A stretch of 64,000 bases of DNA from Bradyrhizobium sp. CSA207 (GTDB lineage: Bacteria; Pseudomonadota; Alphaproteobacteria; Rhizobiales; Xanthobacteraceae): assembly GCF_029051685.1 (NCBI RefSeq), contig NZ_JAACFT010000037.1, positions 1-64,000 of the forward strand. Reading direction: 5' to 3'. How positions within the stretch are numbered: position 1 is the first letter of the stretch; each line of letters begins with the position of its first letter. The notes beneath the pieces were generated by a model. That model searched no databases. It was given only the letters and a program-made list of their open reading frames with translations, and was not told the DNA's origin. Positions 26,169 through 33,934 of this stretch are shown here, piece by piece. A program made the position numbers and the translations under genes.

Positions 26169-27905
26169 ATGGCGATCAACAACGTGGCCGATCTGTTCGT
26201 AGCGACGCTCGAACAGGCCGGCGTCAAGCGGATCTACGGCATTGTCGGCGACAGCCTGAATGCCCTGACCGAAGCGCTGCGGCGCCGTGGCACGATTGAA
26301 TGGGTGCATGTTCGCCACGAGGAGGTCGCAGCCTTCGCCGCGGCCGGCGAGGCGGAGATGACGGGCAGCCTTGCGGTCTGCGCCGGCTCCTGCGGCCCGG
26401 GCAATCTGCATCTCATCAACGGCCTGTTCGACGCGCATCGCAGCCGGGTTCCCGTGCTGGCGATCGCCGCCCAGATTCCTACCGCCGAGATCGGCAGCGG
26501 CTATTTCCAGGAAACCCATCCGCAAAACCTATTCCGGGAATGCAGCCATTATTGTGAGCTGGTCTCGGACCCGAGCCAGCTTCCTTACGTACTCGAAAAC
26601 GCGATCCGCGCCGCTGTCGGCTTGCGCGGCGTTGCCGTCGTCGCGATGCCCGGCGATGTCGCTTTCCGCGCGCCGCCGAAGCGCGCGCTGTCGACGACGC
26701 GGGGGCTCGCATTGTCGCCGCCGAAAGTCGTGCCGGCGGAGGACGAGCTGATGGCGCTCGCAGACCTGTTGAACGGCGCCGGGCGCATCACCCTGTTCTG
26801 CGGCCGTGGCTGTGCCGGGGCGCATGCACCGCTGATGCAGCTTGCGGAAACCTTGAAGAGCCCGATCGTGCATGCGCTCGGCGGCAAGGAGCATGTGGAA
26901 TACGAGAATCCCTATGATGTCGGCATGACCGGCTTCATCGGCTTCTCCTCGGGCTATGCCGCCATGCACGCCTGCGACGCCCTGGTGATGCTCGGCACCG
27001 ATTTCCCCTACAAGCAGTTTTTTCCGACCGACTGCCAGGTCGTGCAGATCGATATCCGTCCGGAAAATCTAGGCCGGCGCTGCAAGATCGATCTCGGCGT
27101 CGTTGGCGACGTCAAGCTGACCATCGAGGCGCTGCTGCCGCTCCTCAAGACCAAGACGCAGCGCAAGCACCTCGACGACGCGATCGCGCACTACCAAAAG
27201 GCGCGCGAGGGCCTCGACTCGCTCGCCAAGGGTACGCCGGGAGCTAAGCCGATCCATCCGCAATATCTGGCGAAGGTCATCAGCGATCATGCGAGCGAGG
27301 ATGCCGTGTTCACCGCCGATGTCGGCACGCCGACGGTATGGGCCGCGCGCTATCTCGACATGAACGGCCGCCGCCGGCTGATCGGCTCCTTCGTGCACGG
27401 TTCGATGGCCAACGCCATGCCGCAGGCGATCGGCGCGCAGGCCTCGCGGCCCGGCCGCCAGGTGATCTCGCTCTCGGGCGACGGCGGCTTCACCATGCTG
27501 ATGGGCGATCTGATCACGCTGACGCAAATGAAGCTGCCGGTGAAGATCGTCGTCTTCAACAACGGCGTGCTCGGCTTCGTCGCGCTCGAGATGAAGGCGG
27601 CCGGCTTCGTCGACACCAATGTCGATCTTCAGAACCCGGATTTCGCGGCGATGGCGCGCGCGATGGGCATCTTCGCCAGGCGCGTCGAGGATCCCGGCGA
27701 GCTCCCCGGCGCGATGCAGGAGATGCTGGCCCACAACGGGCCGGCACTGCTCGACGTCGTCACTGCCAAGCAGGAGCTGTCGATGCCGCCGACGATTACG
27801 CCCGAGCAGATCAAGGGTTTCAGCCTTTGGGTCCTGCGCGCCGTGATGAACGGCCGAGGCGACGAGGTGCTCGATCTCGCGAAGACCAATCTGCTGCCGC
27901 GTTGA
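26169..27905 (+). CDS. poxB: ThDP-dependent pyruvate:quinone dehydrogenase (pyruvate oxidase)
   Basis: 578 residues, close to E. coli PoxB (572). The N-terminal ThDP pyrimidine-binding domain includes GIVGDSLNALTEALRR and the catalytic glutamate in VRHEEVAAFAA. The central FAD-binding domain follows, and the C-terminal domain has the ThDP motif running from GDGGFTMLMGDLITL (about residue 437) to VFNN. The extreme C-terminus (GFSLWVLRAVMNGRGDEVLD) matches the lipid-binding tail of PoxB, supporting the quinone-linked enzyme over acetolactate synthase. It converts pyruvate to acetate and CO2 and feeds electrons to ubiquinone at the membrane. It could use pyruvate made by the dgo pathway encoded just upstream. 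Confidence 0.92.
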   Translation: MAINNVADLFVATLEQAGVKRIYGIVGDSLNALTEALRRRGTIEWVHVRHEEVAAFAAAGEAEMTGSLAVCAGSCGPGNLHLINGLFDAHRSRVPVLAIAAQIPTAEIGSGYFQETHPQNLFRECSHYCELVSDPSQLPYVLENAIRAAVGLRGVAVVAMPGDVAFRAPPKRALSTTRGLALSPPKVVPAEDELMALADLLNGAGRITLFCGRGCAGAHAPLMQLAETLKSPIVHALGGKEHVEYENPYDVGMTGFIGFSSGYAAMHACDALVMLGTDFPYKQFFPTDCQVVQIDIRPENLGRRCKIDLGVVGDVKLTIEALLPLLKTKTQRKHLDDAIAHYQKAREGLDSLAKGTPGAKPIHPQYLAKVISDHASEDAVFTADVGTPTVWAARYLDMNGRRRLIGSFVHGSMANAMPQAIGAQASRPGRQVISLSGDGGFTMLMGDLITLTQMKLPVKIVVFNNGVLGFVALEMKAAGFVDTNVDLQNPDFAAMARAMGIFARRVEDPGELPGAMQEMLAHNGPALLDVVTAKQELSMPPTITPEQIKGFSLWVLRAVMNGRGDEVLDLAKTNLLPR

Positions 27906-27928
27906 TTTCGGCTGAGGTAATTCGGTTC

Positions 27929-28118
27929 ACCCCTCCCGAAGGGAGAGGTCGGATCGCATAAAATGCGATCCGGGTGAGGGGTTACAGTCTCACTGACCGC
28001 TGCGGCCCCTTACCCGGATTGCTTCGCAATCTGACCTTGCGTCCGAAAAATTTGCCAGAATGTGCGAACGGGCGGTTCTGACCAACCGCCCGCCGCTCTC
28101 CCCATCGGGGAGAGGTGG
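27929..28118. repeat. Cluster of family A intergenic palindromic repeats
   Basis: A first element (27929-27982) has CCCTCCCGAAGGGAGAGG, an inner stem GGATCGCATAAAATGCGATCC and the end GGGTGAGGGG. A second, interrupted copy in the opposite orientation runs from 28006 (CCCTTACCCGGATTGC) to 28118 (CTCTCCCCATCGGGGAGAGG), with about 55 unrelated bases (28036-28090) in the middle. The cluster fills the gap between poxB and the next gene and may act as a bidirectional terminator. Confidence 0.7.
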
Positions 28119-28139
28119 ACCCCGAGCCTCTTGCAGAGG

Positions 28140-28505
28140 TTAACCCCGCTTCACCGACGGCGCAGGCAGCTGCTCGTCGCGGCGCTGGAAGCGCTGCCAG
28201 TGCAGCACGATGCCGATCAGAAGCGCCGGGACGAAGCCCAGCGCGATCAGGAAATGCGGCAGTTGCTTCGGCGAGATGAAAGCGATGGCGATGTCGGAGA
28301 TCAGCCAGAGTGCGGCGAACATCACCGCGAAATCCAAGCGCGGGCAGCGCAGATAATAGAACACCGCGGTGATGACGATGGCTGGCCCGATCGCGATGCC
28401 GATCATGACCGTCGTCAGCTCCTTCGGCGTCAGCGCGTCGAGCATCATCGCTGCCAACAGCCAGATTGCGGCGAACATGGCGACGATGTCGAGCGGATGC
28501 CGCAA
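28140..28505 (-). CDS. Small four-helix membrane protein with internal duplication
   Basis: 121 residues from a TTG at 28505 that has AGAGGA six bases upstream; a TTG at 28562 would add 19 unlikely residues. Four hydrophobic segments are evident. The two halves are similar: LDIVAMFAAIWLLAAMMLDA with LTPKELTTVMIGIAIGPAIV, against LDFAVMFAALWLISDIAIAF with ISPKQLPHFLIALGFVPALL. This indicates duplication of a two-helix unit. The charged tail HWQRFQRRDEQLPAPSVKRG should be cytoplasmic. No family or function is recognised, and the neighbours give no clue. Confidence 0.6.
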   Translation of the reverse strand: MRHPLDIVAMFAAIWLLAAMMLDALTPKELTTVMIGIAIGPAIVITAVFYYLRCPRLDFAVMFAALWLISDIAIAFISPKQLPHFLIALGFVPALLIGIVLHWQRFQRRDEQLPAPSVKRG

Positions 28506-28573
28506 CCCAATTCCTCTCGCAGGAAACGCACTATCGTTGTGGCCGCAAACCCCGTCCGTCAAGTAAAATACGC

Positions 28574-29482
28574 CTATTCCTCGTCGCTTCCGGGCGTCGG
28601 GCGCAGCATGAAATGACCGAAGGCGGAGGCGATCGGCCTATTCGCATCGTCCTGCCAGGCCCGCGCCTCGAAGGCGACGATGCGCCGGCCCTGCTTGACG
28701 ATCGAGACATTGGCAAAGCTGTCCAGCGCGCGGCCGGAACGCAAATAGTTGACAGTGAGTCCGATCGGTTTGGGTAGTGCGGCGATCCCGAGCTCGCGCG
28801 TCACGCCGACGATCGCCGTGGTCTCGAGGAAGGCCCCGGTCATGCCGCCATGGATGGCAGGCAGGATCGGATTGCCGATGATCTTTGGCGAGAACGGCAT
28901 CGTCAGCGTGCCGTCGTCGTTGATGCGAATGCCGAGCCAGCGCGCGAACGGGCTGCTCGCGAACGCGCCGTCCGGGTCCTCCGGCGCCTCCAGCGTCGGG
29001 ATGCTGCGCAAATCCATCCTGCGGTCCGCCAGCATGTTGGTGCGATTGGCGCCGATCATGAAGCAGGCGGTCGCGGTCGCGACCGGATCGCCCTCGGATT
29101 CCTGATAGGCGGTGGAGCGCACGAACGCGATCGAGCGGGTGGTACGGTAGCAGACCGAATGCGCCTTGATGTCGAGGCCAGGGGTCGCCGGTTTCTGGTA
29201 GTCGATGCGCAGATCCAGCGTCGCGATCGCGCTTGTGCCGTCGAGCGCGAGCTGCACCGCCATGCCGCAGCTCTCGTCCAGCATCGCCGTGACGACGCCG
29301 CCGTGCAGCACACCGGTCTCGGTGTCGCCGACGAACACGGGCCGGAAGGGCAGGCTCGACCAAGCCTCGCCCGGCCCGAACCGGTCGAGCTGGAGCCCGC
29401 TGATATGGCCGTAGTCGGAGCGGCGGCCCTGGATGGCCTCGGCGAGTTCCTCGAACGGGAGCGTGGTCGGAGAGGTGGACAT
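28574..29482 (-). CDS. Double-hotdog acyl-CoA thioesterase (PaaI-like)
   Basis: 302 residues made of two hotdog domains. Each has the PaaI/4-HBT-like active segment: VLHGGVVTAMLDESCGMAV in the first half (about residues 58-76) and PAIHGGMTGAFLETTAIVGV in the second (about 208-227). The following strands (LDLRIDYQKPATPG; LTVNYLRSGRALDSF) match the family. Hotdog thioesterases hydrolyse acyl-CoA esters. Whether both halves are catalytic is not clear: the first half has the acidic residue in LDES, and the second has LETT. The gene stands alone, with no pathway context. Confidence 0.85.
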   Translation of the reverse strand: MSTSPTTLPFEELAEAIQGRRSDYGHISGLQLDRFGPGEAWSSLPFRPVFVGDTETGVLHGGVVTAMLDESCGMAVQLALDGTSAIATLDLRIDYQKPATPGLDIKAHSVCYRTTRSIAFVRSTAYQESEGDPVATATACFMIGANRTNMLADRRMDLRSIPTLEAPEDPDGAFASSPFARWLGIRINDDGTLTMPFSPKIIGNPILPAIHGGMTGAFLETTAIVGVTRELGIAALPKPIGLTVNYLRSGRALDSFANVSIVKQGRRIVAFEARAWQDDANRPIASAFGHFMLRPTPGSDEE

Positions 29483-29632
29483 CGTGACGTTCTAGACCAG
29501 TGCCGCGCGCCGCGCAAAACCCCGCGTGCGCCGTCTAAGGCTGGTCTGCCGGGGGGCGGTTTGGCCTCGACAGAGCCGGGCGAAGCAACGATGGTGGGCG
29601 TCCTGTTCGTCCACTACCCGTAAGGAGTGCCC

Positions 29633-29950
29633 ATGGCCGATCCCGACACGCCCGCCACCAGCCAGGGTCCCGTCACCATTTCGAGCTCCAGCGCGGAGCG
29701 GGCGCCCATCGTCTATTTCGACGGCGCCTCCTGCTTCGGCCACCACAACGGTGCGATCCAGATCGAGCTCGCCGCGAACCTCTTGATGCCGGTCGGCGCC
29801 GCCGTCAGGGTCGACGTGGTCCAGACCGCGCATCTGCGCTGTAGCGTCGCCGCGGCGCTGGCGCTGCGCGAGGCGCTCGACAAGGCGCTCGCGATGTATC
29901 AGCAGGGGCGGCAGCAGCCGACGGAGGAGATTCCGGCTGTGAAGAATTGA
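29633..29950 (+). CDS. Conserved hypothetical protein
   Basis: 105 residues; the ATG at 29633 has AAGGAG five bases upstream. The central part reads APIVYFDGASCFGHHNGAIQ and IELAANLLMPVGAAVRVDVV, then a helix CSVAAALALREALDKALAMY. The layout (small beta-rich core then helix) resembles short conserved alphaproteobacterial proteins of unknown function. There is no signal peptide, membrane segment or named motif. It is the only rightward gene between leftward neighbours, so it is probably monocistronic. Confidence 0.7.
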   Translation: MADPDTPATSQGPVTISSSSAERAPIVYFDGASCFGHHNGAIQIELAANLLMPVGAAVRVDVVQTAHLRCSVAAALALREALDKALAMYQQGRQQPTEEIPAVKN

Positions 29951-29963
29951 GGCTGGCAGCGAA

Positions 29964-30842
29964 TCAGCCTGCGAGATTTGCGTTCAGGCAGCACTTCTTG
30001 AACTTCTTTCCGCTGCCGCATGGGCAGGGGTCGTTGCGGCCGACGTGTCGGAACGGGTTGCGTTCGGGATCATAGAATGACACCGGTGCTGGTTTCTTTG
30101 CGCGAGGCTCCGGATTGAAGGCGGCCCATGTCGACAGTTCCAGAATCGTGTCGTCGAATAAGGTCAAGTCATTTTCGGCGCGGAACGGCGGAGCATCGGG
30201 ATTGTCGAGCGTGTATTGCAGATCTCCTTCGAAATCCGCGTATGAAAGCCACCCTTTCTCGATGAATCCTTGTGCAAAGGCGCGTTCAACCAACGGCTTC
30301 AGACTGGAGAGTCCAAGCCAGGCAATCGATTGCTGCCAACCGGACCAGACATAACAATAATCTTGCGGCCGAAGCCGGTCATAGCACTCGCGCAAGAATT
30401 GTTCGGACCATGCGCGCGAAACGTCTCCGCGCAAGGTCAATAGCGCGATCGCCTCGATCATGCGTGAACGCACGAATTCTTCGGCATCTTCATCATAGAT
30501 GATGTCGCACAATGGCTGCAGGTTGCCATCGAACACGGAGGCCATCACGCGGTGAGTCGTCTCGGTGATTGCACCGCCCAAGACCGCATCCACGACGTCG
30601 GGGGGCTTGCGCAAAAATCTTGCAAGCACCGGGTAGGCAGGCTTCACGCGCCATTCGCCAAGGAGGTGGAACGCGAAGAACAGCGCTTCTTTGTAATTCG
30701 TTCGATCAGGCGATTCGATTTCTTCGAAGGCACGCAAGAAGACGGGAATGACCGAGTCCTTGTCAGCCCGCGCCGCCTGAATCGCTTCGGTCGGAAAACC
30801 CGCCTTCTTGTTGAGGCCTTCAAGGATCTGCAACGGGTCCAT
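29964..30842 (-). CDS. DUF1186 and SEC-C motif protein
   Basis: 292 residues from the ATG at 30842, with GGAGG eight bases upstream. The body matches the DUF1186 type: a helical-repeat domain of ~240 residues (LLGEWRVKPAYPVLARFLRK, PPDVVDAVLGGAITETTHRV, SRAWSEQFLRECYDRLRPQ). The C-terminus carries a SEC-C zinc motif (HVGRNDPCPCGSGKKFKKCC). DUF1186 has no established role; SEC-C is a small zinc module often tied to translation or protein handling. The motif is almost identical to that of the protein at 5068-5649, where it sits at the other end. It lies 34 bases downstream of the amidase gene. Confidence 0.82.
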   Translation of the reverse strand: MDPLQILEGLNKKAGFPTEAIQAARADKDSVIPVFLRAFEEIESPDRTNYKEALFFAFHLLGEWRVKPAYPVLARFLRKPPDVVDAVLGGAITETTHRVMASVFDGNLQPLCDIIYDEDAEEFVRSRMIEAIALLTLRGDVSRAWSEQFLRECYDRLRPQDYCYVWSGWQQSIAWLGLSSLKPLVERAFAQGFIEKGWLSYADFEGDLQYTLDNPDAPPFRAENDLTLFDDTILELSTWAAFNPEPRAKKPAPVSFYDPERNPFRHVGRNDPCPCGSGKKFKKCCLNANLAG

Positions 30843-30876
30843 GTCGTGTCCTCCGATAGAGCGGCTTGTTTCCATC

Positions 30877-32352
30877 TCACCCGTTCGCCACATGCACCTT
30901 CGGCTTCTTGCCGTCGTTCCACTTGCCGTCGAGCGCGCGCTCGATCTGCGCAGCAAGTTGCAGCAGCAGGCCGTCATTGGCCTGCTTGGCAATGGCCTGG
31001 ATGCCGAGCGGCAGGCCGTGCTCGTGGGTCGCCATCGGCATCGAGATCGCGGGCATGCCGCAGAGATTGGCGAGCGGCGTAAACGCAAAATTGCGCCAGA
31101 GTTTGCCGAACCAGTCGAGCACGTCGGGATTGTCGGAGATGGTGAGATACTCTTTCGTGCCAACCTTCGGCGTCGGCAGCGCGGTGATCGGCGTCAGGAT
31201 CACGTCCCACTGCTCGAAGAAGGCACCGAAGCCGCGCGAAATCGTGTTGAACACGCCTTGCATCTTCGCGCGCTCGGCGAAGCTGGTGTGCCGGCCTGCT
31301 TCCCAGATGCGGATGTTCATGGGTTCGATGAGATCTTCCGGCGGCCGTTCCAACCCGCGCGCGGCGAGCATGTTGGAAATCACCACGGCAAAATTGCTGA
31401 TGTAGCAGGCGGTCTGCGCCTCGAATGCGGCGCGAAAGTCGAGCTCGGGCAAGGCATAGTCGACGTGATGACCAAGGCCTTCGAGGAAGCGGCCGGTCTT
31501 CGCCAACTCGGCGGCGATGTGCGGCGTCGCGGTGTAGTCGCCCCAATTGTGCGACAGCGCAATTCGCAACTTGCCCGGATCGCGCTTGATCATCTCGCTG
31601 TAAGGCTGCGCCGTGGTCCAGAACGGCATGAACTCGCCGGGCGCGGGTCCGCGGGCGTGGTCGACGAAGACAGCGGTGTCGCGCACGGAGCGCGACTGGC
31701 AACCCTGGATCGAGACGAGGCCGGTGAGGTCCGACATGTGCGGGGCGAGCGAGAACACGCCGCGCGAGACCTTCAGCCCGATATTGCCGTTGACGCCGGC
31801 GGGAATGCGGATCGAGCCGCCGCCGTCGGTTGCATGCGCGATCGGCACCACGCCGGCCGCGACCATCGCCGCACTACCCGCCGACGAGCCGCAGGTGGTG
31901 TAGTCGGTGTCCCAGGGATTGCGCGTGACATAAACGGCGGGATTGTCCGCCGAACTGCACACGCCGAATTCCGGCGTCGTGGTTCGCCCGATCAGGTTCA
32001 GCCCGGCCTGACGGAATTTTCCGGTGAGGAACGTGTCGGCGGCGGCGCGATTGCCGCGCATCAGGAGCGAGCCCATCTCCTGAAGCCGGCCCTTCATGGT
32101 CGGCCCCAAATCCTTCATCAGGAACGGCAGGCCGGCGAACGCACCGGCGAGATTGGCGCCGTCCTTGGCCGGGTCGGCGATCACGTCCTCGAACAGCTCG
32201 ACCACGCCCGAAAGCGCCGGATTGACCTTGGCGACGCCGGCGGCGGCCTGGCGCGCCAAGTCCTTCGCCGTGAGCTCGCCCTTGCGGACGCGCGCCGCCA
32301 GCCCCACGCCATCGTGCTGCGCCCATTCGTTCCAGCTCATCGGCAAAGTCAT
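30877..32352 (-). CDS. Amidase signature family hydrolase
   Basis: 491 residues; start taken at the ATG at 32352 because AGAGG lies ten bases upstream. The Ser-cisSer-Lys triad is visible: Lys80 in PFLMKDLG, cis-Ser156 in TCGSSAGSAAMVAAG, and nucleophile Ser180 in DGGGSIRIPAG. The C-terminal half holds the substrate-shaping region (FTPLANLCGMPAISMPMATH). The family hydrolyses amides, including ureido compounds such as allophanate and biuret. It lies about 130 bases downstream of the ring-opening amidohydrolase gene on the same strand, so an intermediate from that enzyme is an attractive substrate. This is inference. It lacks the C-terminal domain of allophanate hydrolase. Confidence 0.9.
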   Translation of the reverse strand: MTLPMSWNEWAQHDGVGLAARVRKGELTAKDLARQAAAGVAKVNPALSGVVELFEDVIADPAKDGANLAGAFAGLPFLMKDLGPTMKGRLQEMGSLLMRGNRAAADTFLTGKFRQAGLNLIGRTTTPEFGVCSSADNPAVYVTRNPWDTDYTTCGSSAGSAAMVAAGVVPIAHATDGGGSIRIPAGVNGNIGLKVSRGVFSLAPHMSDLTGLVSIQGCQSRSVRDTAVFVDHARGPAPGEFMPFWTTAQPYSEMIKRDPGKLRIALSHNWGDYTATPHIAAELAKTGRFLEGLGHHVDYALPELDFRAAFEAQTACYISNFAVVISNMLAARGLERPPEDLIEPMNIRIWEAGRHTSFAERAKMQGVFNTISRGFGAFFEQWDVILTPITALPTPKVGTKEYLTISDNPDVLDWFGKLWRNFAFTPLANLCGMPAISMPMATHEHGLPLGIQAIAKQANDGLLLQLAAQIERALDGKWNDGKKPKVHVANG

Positions 32353-32484
32353 GCGGTCCAAACCTCTTCGTGCGGCGCCATCTTAGTTTCGCACAGGAAC
32401 AGTTTAATCAACTGAGCCGGCGCGAAGGGCAGGGTTGCGCCGGATGGAGGGGTCGTTGGCGAGCCGGCGTTGCATGCGCACGCA

Positions 32485-33597
32485 TCAATTCGAGAGTTTT
32501 GCGATCACTGCAACCGGCCCGCCGCCGGCCGGCCCCTGGTGCTCGGCGCCACCGGAGACGTAGACCGCACTGGTGCCTGCGAGGCCGGCGATCAGGCCGC
32601 CGACCGCGGCGCGGGCGTGGCGTGTCGAGCTGATGTCGGTGTCTTCCAGCATGGTGTGGCGCAAGCCGCGCACGCTGCCGTTCGGCGAGGCCTCCGTCTT
32701 GGCGAAGATATTGACGAACTCGCGCCCTGCGGTTGCCTGCGGCGCGATCCCGAGTCCGACGCTGTTCAGCGCTGCGATCACCGCGGCGGAGTCGATGGCG
32801 TCGCTCATCACGGCGTGCCCGATCTCGAACTGGCTCACCGATGACGCCGAATTGCCGAGCACGATGACGACGTTGTGCATCAGCTCGATGCCGGCCGAGG
32901 TGGAGGCAACCTTCGAGAACCAATTGTAGCGCCGCAGCACGTCCCCGTCGCCGATATCGGATGCGATCTCGCCAAGCGCGACCGCAACCCCGAGCGCGGA
33001 GGCGCCGCGCGAATACGCCATCGAGCCGTAGGCGCTGGTCGTCGCCGTTTGGTTGCCGCGCGCGCTTGCGGCCTCGACACGGTCGCTGGTCAGCAGCGGG
33101 CACTTGATCTGCACGAAATGGACGTCGGCGGGATCAGTGATCCCAGCATCGTCCATCGCGGCTTTCACGGCCTTGGCCGTTTCCGCGATCTGCGCGGAGC
33201 GTCCGAGCTCTTCGGGGAGGAAATCCCTCGTGTGTGCCATACCGATGCTCAGGCGTTTGCCGGAGATGCCTGCCGGCCGGTGCTCGATCTCCTGGCGCGT
33301 GAATACGGTGATGTGCGGGCTGAGCACGCCCTCGGTGCCGCCGGACATCACGAAGGCGATGCGCTGCTCGACCTCGTGCGGAGCAAGGCCTAGATGGGGC
33401 GCCAGCGCGGTGCACAGCGCAGCAACCGCGTATTCCCGGGTGAAATCATTGACGCCGCCATTGCCCTCGGTCTTGCCGAGGATCGCCAGGATCGATGCCG
33501 GATCGATCGCGCCGGAGCCGATCATGCTCATGAGGCCGGACACGTCGCCGGGGCCTTTGGTGGCGATCCTGATGACGCTGACCGATGTCGTCCGCAT
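32485..33597 (-). CDS. Ring-opening amidohydrolase (cyanuric acid amidohydrolase/barbiturase family)
   Basis: 370 residues, the full length for this small family. The fold is three similar domains, each supplying a Ser-Lys pair. Candidates are Lys42 (LGKTEGNGG) with Ser85 (VMSGGTEG), Lys165 (VQIKCPLL) with Ser234 (ASTSAGIELMHN), and Lys300 (FAKTEASPNG) with Ser348 (YVSGGAEHQGP). The first pair is at the numbers I recall for AtzD. Members open cyanuric acid to carboxybiuret or barbiturate to ureidomalonate. Sequence alone does not separate the two. The ATG at 33597 has GAGG seven bases upstream. An amidase gene follows on the same strand. Confidence 0.88.
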   Translation of the reverse strand: MRTTSVSVIRIATKGPGDVSGLMSMIGSGAIDPASILAILGKTEGNGGVNDFTREYAVAALCTALAPHLGLAPHEVEQRIAFVMSGGTEGVLSPHITVFTRQEIEHRPAGISGKRLSIGMAHTRDFLPEELGRSAQIAETAKAVKAAMDDAGITDPADVHFVQIKCPLLTSDRVEAASARGNQTATTSAYGSMAYSRGASALGVAVALGEIASDIGDGDVLRRYNWFSKVASTSAGIELMHNVVIVLGNSASSVSQFEIGHAVMSDAIDSAAVIAALNSVGLGIAPQATAGREFVNIFAKTEASPNGSVRGLRHTMLEDTDISSTRHARAAVGGLIAGLAGTSAVYVSGGAEHQGPAGGGPVAVIAKLSN

Positions 33598-33934
33598 TAT
33601 AGTCCTCGTGTGGAGTTCAGGGGCCCGGCGGACAAACCAGCCGCTGAACCGGAGCGGCTGTCAAGATGCTGTTGTGGCCTTTGTGTCGCTGACAGAAGCA
33701 AGTAACGTCGCGCTATTCTCGATAGTTCACCGTCATCCGGCTATTTTGGTCTGGCGCGAAGGAGAGAGCCTGCCACCCGCACGATTGTGGCGAGATCGCA
33801 TCGCACCAGCAAAAAAACCTCTGTCGACGGTTGCGCGCCGCACCTTGATGAATCAACCTTGGTTGGTCCATAAGCGGCGTCCCGCGGCCCGGTTTCGGTT
33901 TCCGCGTTGCGTGCTTGGATAGAGGGGTTCTCGC
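33598..33934. promoter_or_regulatory. Divergent intergenic region with a hairpin-forming inverted repeat
   Basis: 337 bases separate the ring-opening amidohydrolase gene (leftward) from tex (rightward). A perfect eight-base inverted repeat, CAGCCGCT-gaaccgg-AGCGGCTG, lies at 33638-33660, about 40 bases before the amidohydrolase start, where a regulator could bind. No gene or other clear motif was seen in the rest. Confidence 0.4.

Noticed and set aside
26169..27905. Acetolactate synthase as the identity of the ThDP enzyme
   Set aside because: The C-terminal tail and overall length match pyruvate:quinone oxidoreductase, and no small regulatory subunit gene is near.
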